From positions 1 to 18,471 of the forward strand of contig DAOVQB010000078.1 of the NCBI GenBank assembly GCA_030628905.1: 18,471 nucleotides of DNA. The letters are read 5' to 3'. A model generated the notes under the pieces. The model ran no database searches. It was not told where the DNA came from and saw only the letters and a program-made list of their open reading frames with translations. A program made the translations under genes and the position numbers. The DNA comes from DAOVQB01 sp023128935 (GTDB taxonomy: Bacteria; Eisenbacteria; RBG-16-71-46; CAIMUX01; WJJG01). Every line of letters begins with the position of its first letter. Position 1 is the first letter of the stretch. Positions 14,526-18,471 of the stretch are shown one piece after another.

Positions 14526-15980
14526 ATGAGACCTACAGCATGTTTGGTTATTGGGATTCTCTTCCTCGCAGCCTCGGGGATGCCCGAGGCGCAGCTTCAG
14601 GAAAGCGCGTGGCCCATGTTCCACCGCGATCTGCAGCACACAGGCCGATGCGACGCCATCGGCCCTGATATGCCCAGCCTCAACTGGTGCTATCCGATCG
14701 GCGCGACAGTCATGGCATCACCAACCATCGATGCGGATGGCACGGTCTACATCGGAGCAGAGGATGGCGAGTTCTTTGCCATCAACAGCAATGGCACACT
14801 GAAGTGGAACCATCAGATCAGTACGGGCTCATACCCATACATCAGAGGTGCAGCCGCAATCGATGTCGACAACATCATCTACATCGGACAATGGGACACA
14901 CAAAAGGCTTACGCCTTCTATCCCGACGGCACCCCAAAGTGGAGCAGCGTTCCGACAGGGGCGATCAGTTTCTCTGGCCCGGCCGTTGGATCCGACGGCA
15001 CCATCTACGTGCTCGGGTGCGGACTGACCCGCGGCCTCTCAGCCCTCAATCCTGAGGATGGCAGCTCCAAATGGCGGATCACAACCGGCAGTAGCCCAAG
15101 CGCCTGGAATGAAGGCTCACCGGCGATGGGCCATGACGGCAGAATATACTTCGGTTCAGGCGATGCTCACATCTACTGCGCAGATACCTCCGGAACTGTT
15201 GTGTGGGCCTATCCAACGGTTGGTCAGATCACGAGAGGGCCCGCGGTAGGTTTCGACGGCACTATCTATGCCGGCTCAGGAGATGCAGTGGACTACAACT
15301 TCTATGCCCTCAATCCCGACGGCACGCTGAAGTGGACACTTGCAGGTGGGAACCGGTTCTGGTCAGCTCCGGCAATCGGTGAGGATGGCACGATCTATGT
15401 CGGATGTGACGATCAGAGCTTATACGCCATTGAAGATTGCACGACCTATGGACAAGTCAAGTGGACCTTCCCCACATGCGGATATATGTCTTCGTCCCCC
15501 GCCATAGACGGAGATGGAACGATCTATGTTGGATCCCACAATGCACGCATGTACGCTATCAACCCCGATGGCACGCTCAAGTGGCAATACACAACCGGCG
15601 GCATGATTGATTCATCTCCCGCCATTGGAGCCGATGGCACCATCTATTTCGGATCCAGGGACGGACTGCTTTATGCCCTCGGACCGGGACCGGCGGGGAT
15701 TCGGATGGATCCATACAATACGGCCGGTCTCCCGCTGCAAGTCCACAGCAACCCGGTCTGTGGCCCGCTTCAGCTCCAGCTCAGCGGCCAGACGCAACAG
15801 GAATATGAGGTCCTGCTCTATGACATCACAGGCAGGGCAGTGTCGCGGAGGCGGGGAGCAATGCCCCAAGGATCGTTGGACTTGAGCATCCCAACAGAGG
15901 GCCGGGCGCCAGGGGTTTACTTCGTCCGCGCCAGAGTGGGCGGTCTGCACTCTGTCCAGAAGATCACCATCCTTCGATAG
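14526..15980 (+). CDS. Secreted PQQ-like beta-propeller protein with C-terminal sorting domain
   Basis: 484 aa. Residues 1-23 form a signal peptide (CLVIGILFLAASG, cut near EAQ). SAWPMFHRDLQHTGR (27-41) is the typical opening of bacterial outer-membrane PQQ-like propellers. The motif D-G-T-I-Y or a close variant occurs eight times (about residues 71, 115, 157, 204, 244, 287, 330 and 370), each followed by YAINPDGTLKW-type strands, so a seven- or eight-bladed propeller is expected. The C-terminal 80 residues form a type IX-like sorting domain with LLYDITGRAVSRR, APGVYFVRA and the end VQKITILR. The propeller probably acts as a binding or display scaffold outside the cell. No quinoprotein active-site residues can be assigned, so it need not bind PQQ. 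The ATG at 14526 has AAAGGCGG just upstream. Divergent from the kinase gene, which may or may not control it. Confidence 0.88.
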   Translation: MRPTACLVIGILFLAASGMPEAQLQESAWPMFHRDLQHTGRCDAIGPDMPSLNWCYPIGATVMASPTIDADGTVYIGAEDGEFFAINSNGTLKWNHQISTGSYPYIRGAAAIDVDNIIYIGQWDTQKAYAFYPDGTPKWSSVPTGAISFSGPAVGSDGTIYVLGCGLTRGLSALNPEDGSSKWRITTGSSPSAWNEGSPAMGHDGRIYFGSGDAHIYCADTSGTVVWAYPTVGQITRGPAVGFDGTIYAGSGDAVDYNFYALNPDGTLKWTLAGGNRFWSAPAIGEDGTIYVGCDDQSLYAIEDCTTYGQVKWTFPTCGYMSSSPAIDGDGTIYVGSHNARMYAINPDGTLKWQYTTGGMIDSSPAIGADGTIYFGSRDGLLYALGPGPAGIRMDPYNTAGLPLQVHSNPVCGPLQLQLSGQTQQEYEVLLYDITGRAVSRRRGAMPQGSLDLSIPTEGRAPGVYFVRARVGGLHSVQKITILR

Positions 15981-16049
15981 TATCATATGATCCCAGGAGG
16001 GGATGGAGGGCGGCGAGCCAGGGGCTAAAATGATGCAAACATGCGATGT

Positions 16050-16139
16050 AATCGCTTCAGGTGAGCCTTGCATAGCACACAGGCCGGCTGAGCCAATCGC
16101 TTCAGGTGAGCCTTGCATAGCACACAGGCCGGCTGAGCC
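16050..16139. repeat. Perfect 45-bp tandem duplication between convergent genes
   Basis: 16050-16094 and 16095-16139 are identical. They sit in the 240-bp gap between the ends of the propeller and chemoreceptor genes. The end of each copy contains the left arm of the adjacent inverted repeat. Confidence 0.95.
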
Positions 16140-16149
16140 AGCCGGCCTG
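16125..16149. terminator. GC-rich 10-bp inverted repeat, possible bidirectional terminator
   Basis: CAGGCCGGCT (16125-16134) pairs perfectly with AGCCGGCCTG (16140-16149) around a 5-nt loop. It sits between two convergent genes but lacks a T-run on either strand. The left arm is also present in the first 45-bp copy (16080-16089), so an alternative, longer-looped hairpin can form. Confidence 0.45.
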
Positions 16150-16220
16150 CATTGCGATCGGGAAAAGCAGCTTGGGCACCCGCCGGTCCCCCACCTCGGT
16201 ATCAGGAGACGAGGTAGGCT

Positions 16221-18113
16221 TTAGAAGCTGGCTATTTCCGCATCGTCATCCAAGGGAATCATCCTGTCGGCTGAGACCTCGACAGCCGGCGGCCCGGCAT
16301 TTACGGCCAGTGGCGCTTTTGCCTTCCTCACTCCGGAGTTCCGGGGCAGGACATGGAGTCTGTGCGGCGGATGTGGTTGCGCCCCGGTCTGTCGCGCGGG
16401 TCCCCTCGAGGGCGCCGGCATGTTCTGGATGGCGCGGCCTTGCCGCTGCTCTCCTTGGATATGTGCTGCGCCCCCGACCATGCGGGCCAGATCGCCCACC
16501 ATGTGTCTGAGCTGTTCGGCCTGGGCGTTGAGTTCCTCAGACGCGGAAGCAGACTCCTCGGCATTGGCAGCGTTCTGTTGTGTCACCGAGTCCATCTGGG
16601 CCACGGCTGTGTTGATCTGGGCAATGCCCTCGGACTGCTCGTTTGAGGATGTGGCGATCTGTACGATCAGTCCCTGCACTTTCTCGGCGCTTTCAGCAAT
16701 GCCTTGGAGCGCATCTGCCGTATCCCCAGCCACGCCCACTCCTCGCTCGGCGTTCTTTACCGACTCCTCGATTAGTGTCGCCGTATTACGCGCAGACTCT
16801 GCGGATCGCTGCGCCAGATTGCGCACTTCCTCGGCCACGACGGCAAAGCCCTTGCCCGCATCCCCCGCGCGGGCGGCCTCAACGGCTGCGTTTAGCGCCA
16901 ATAAATTTGTCTGGAAGGCAATTTCATCAATCGTCTTGATGATCTTCGCAGTCTCATCCGAGGACTTCTTGATATCCTGGATCGCCTCGTTCAGCCGCCC
17001 CATCGATTCCTGCCCCTCAACCACGCGGCTCGTAGCCTCTCCCATGAACCCGTTGGCTTCTTGGGCATTGTCAGCGTTGCGCTTCGTCATCGATGAGATC
17101 TCCTCAAGCGAGCTTGAGGTCTCCTCGACCGCAGCGGCCTGCTCGCTCGAACCCTCCGCCAGAGACTGGCTGGCGCCCGAGACCTGGCCCGAGGCCGCCG
17201 ACACCTGCTCGGCGCCGTCGCCCAGACCGGAAGCGAGATCCGTGAGCGCTCGATTAATCCCCCGCGTGATTAGATAGGCCAGTGCGACAGCCATCAAGAC
17301 GCATGCACCCAAGATAATGAAAATCAGCTTCTTGCCTGTTGCTTCGGCTGCATGCATTGCGTGGGCACTCTTCTCCAGTATCATGTCAGTGTTCTCGATG
17401 ACAGCCCGGGCGCGTTTCTCCAAGTCCTGATTGATGGTCTCCAGTCGACGCAGCCCCTCTGCCCGCTGCAGAATCAGGCCCTCGTAGCCTGCCGTCAGTT
17501 TCTTGAGGCCGTCATCTGCCCCGGACCAGCCGTTGATCTTCGCCACCTGATCCTTCCATTTCTCAAGGTAAGACTTCTCGCCTTTCCGGAGCACCTTTTG
17601 GCCGTATAGGATGATATTCTTCTCCTGCCGTCGGGCATTCAGAAGTGCGATCATGGGTTCCTGCGACGCTTCCCTTTCCTTGAGATAGGTGCCCACGGCT
17701 CTGCCCGCCGTGCGCATTTGGTCATCGAGCTTGCCCCCCCCGACAATGAGTTCGTGAACCTCATGCCCAAGGGCTTCATAGGTATCTAGTTCCCTCAAGC
17801 CATCGGCCAGCCACGCCAGGATCTCCCCGTCGCTTGTGCCCCCCTGCCCATCTGTTGCTTCAGTTTGAATGGCCTGGAACGTCTCTTCCCAGGCCTGGAA
17901 GGATTTTTCATCCTTGCGAATGATGTAGTTCTTCTCCTGTCTGCGTGCCTCGAGGCAATCCTGCTTGATCAGATAGGCCCCCTCGGCGACGCCGGCCTGG
18001 TGGGTGAGGCTCCCGATACTCACGTAACCCCCAATGCCCACAATGACACCCAAGACCGTTATCGCAGCGAAGCCCAGCGCGATCTTGACACCTATGGTCA
18101 TGCTCCCACGCAT
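16221..18113 (-). CDS. Methyl-accepting chemotaxis protein, HAMP-less, helical-bimodular-type sensor
   Basis: 630 aa. TM1 at about 7-30, a periplasmic helical domain to about 260, TM2 at about 262-283. The sensor carries two similar stretches, EARRQEKNYIIRKDEKSF (55-72) and NARRQEKNIILYGQK (159-173). These are the paired motifs of helical bimodular (HBM) domains, which in characterised receptors bind organic acids. TM2 runs into ITRGINRALTDLASGLGDGAEQ and then straight into the methylation helix, with no room for a HAMP domain. The signalling tip lies within IDEIAFQTNLLALNAAVEAA (395-414) and continues to RNLAQRSA. After about 550 a Pro/Arg-rich linker leads to MIPLDDDAEIASF, an acidic, Phe-ending tail typical of this receptor group. 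The ATG at 18113 has AGGGGGAG about 5 nt upstream. No other chemotaxis gene is in the window. A FliA-like promoter lies about 185 bp upstream. Confidence 0.95.
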   Translation of the reverse strand: MRGSMTIGVKIALGFAAITVLGVIVGIGGYVSIGSLTHQAGVAEGAYLIKQDCLEARRQEKNYIIRKDEKSFQAWEETFQAIQTEATDGQGGTSDGEILAWLADGLRELDTYEALGHEVHELIVGGGKLDDQMRTAGRAVGTYLKEREASQEPMIALLNARRQEKNIILYGQKVLRKGEKSYLEKWKDQVAKINGWSGADDGLKKLTAGYEGLILQRAEGLRRLETINQDLEKRARAVIENTDMILEKSAHAMHAAEATGKKLIFIILGACVLMAVALAYLITRGINRALTDLASGLGDGAEQVSAASGQVSGASQSLAEGSSEQAAAVEETSSSLEEISSMTKRNADNAQEANGFMGEATSRVVEGQESMGRLNEAIQDIKKSSDETAKIIKTIDEIAFQTNLLALNAAVEAARAGDAGKGFAVVAEEVRNLAQRSAESARNTATLIEESVKNAERGVGVAGDTADALQGIAESAEKVQGLIVQIATSSNEQSEGIAQINTAVAQMDSVTQQNAANAEESASASEELNAQAEQLRHMVGDLARMVGGAAHIQGEQRQGRAIQNMPAPSRGPARQTGAQPHPPHRLHVLPRNSGVRKAKAPLAVNAGPPAVEVSADRMIPLDDDAEIASF

Positions 18114-18471
18114 GGTTTCTCCCCCTCTAGCGTTTGCCCAGTGCTTCCCCGGTTGCCGGGTTCGAAGCCCTCAGCGAATCCCGCGCCTTCGTAGCGCCGC
18201 GATCCCTGTGGGGAAATGGGCCCACTGGGCATTCCCTCAGAGTCTCCTCCGGAACCGGTCCTGTGGCCGGATCAGACCTGTCCCCCCGTCTGAAGACTAA
18301 GATCGGTCTCGCAAGGAGATCAGTTTAACAATAAAGGTAACTACTCAGGTCGATTCCTGACCGGATAGACAGGATCTCGGCAAGCCGGGAGTGGCTGCAG
18401 ACGAGATCGGGGTACTCAGCAGGGGGTGCGGCCCGGCTACGAAGTGTCGAAGACCGGGACGAACGGGGTGC
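18114..18471. other. Chemoreceptor leader and right-edge DNA, no intact gene
   Basis: 358 bp to the window edge. The part nearest the receptor (18114-18290) shows only GC-rich sequence. A small AT-rich patch lies at 18321-18345. Beyond it, on the minus strand (18471 to about 18332), a frame enters from outside the window and ends at TAA. It includes RLAEILSIRSGIDLSS, weakly like the helix-turn-helix region of ISNCY-type integrase-core transposases. This may be a decayed insertion-sequence remnant. Confidence 0.3.
18299..18327 (-). promoter_or_regulatory. FliA (sigma-28)-like promoter candidate for the chemoreceptor
   Basis: On the minus strand TAAA (18327-18324), 17 bases, then CCGATCTT (18306-18299). 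The sigma-28 consensus is TAAAGTTT-N11-GCCGATAA, in which 16 bases separate TAAA from CCGAT. The core words fit with one extra spacer base. Chemoreceptor genes are often FliA-dependent. Confidence 0.35.

Noticed and set aside
18299..18471. Right-edge region considered as a riboswitch, group II intron 5' end or structured RNA
   Set aside because: A GTGCG word is present, but none of the conserved riboswitch or intron domain sequences I know could be matched.

Overview
This is an 18.5 kb stretch of a moderately GC-rich bacterial chromosome. It holds eleven protein-coding genes, no rRNA or tRNA gene that I can recognise, no CRISPR array and no intact mobile element. Three secreted proteins carry a signal peptide at one end and a Bacteroidetes/FCB-style C-terminal FlgD-like or sorting domain at the other (an NPFNP motif, then VYDVTGK/YNVSG, then GSGVYFY, ending in a basic tail such as KKMVLAR). 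A HAMP-less deltaproteobacteria-style chemoreceptor is also present. Together these suggest an uncultivated FCB-group or neighbouring lineage (Eisenbacteria, Krumholzibacteriota or Latescibacterota type). The lineage is inference.

Layout. (1) Positions 1-3122, minus strand: dnaK, then a DUF1844 protein, then the start of an acidic repeat protein that runs off the left edge. They look like one operon. (2) 3123-5662, minus: class II lysS overlapping by 4 bp a sensor-less sigma-54 activator. A good sigma-70 promoter lies at 5738-5766, and it moves the lysS start to a TTG at 5662. (3) 6040-6726, plus: a YggS/PLPBP-type PLP homeostasis protein whose start region is tandemly duplicated. (4) 6854-10925, minus: two secreted proteins, a transglutaminase-like protein and a caspase-fold (gingipain/C25-like) peptidase. 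(5) 11292-14168, minus: a large hybrid histidine kinase with a PhnD-like periplasmic sensor and two receiver domains. (6) 14526-15980, plus, divergent from the kinase: a secreted PQQ-like beta-propeller. (7) 16221-18113, minus: a chemoreceptor with a helical-bimodular-type sensor. (8) 18114-18471: leader DNA with a FliA-like promoter candidate and a possible decayed transposase fragment.

The most unusual feature is a pattern rather than a gene. Most gene junctions carry short tandem duplications of 14-45 bp, and several of these copy a start or stop region. Similar in-frame repeats lengthen the C-terminal tails of several proteins. I did not find a clearly new defence or metabolic system. The leads most worth following are this junction-duplication habit, the secreted peptidase/transglutaminase pair with its regulatory region, and the lysS-activator coupling.
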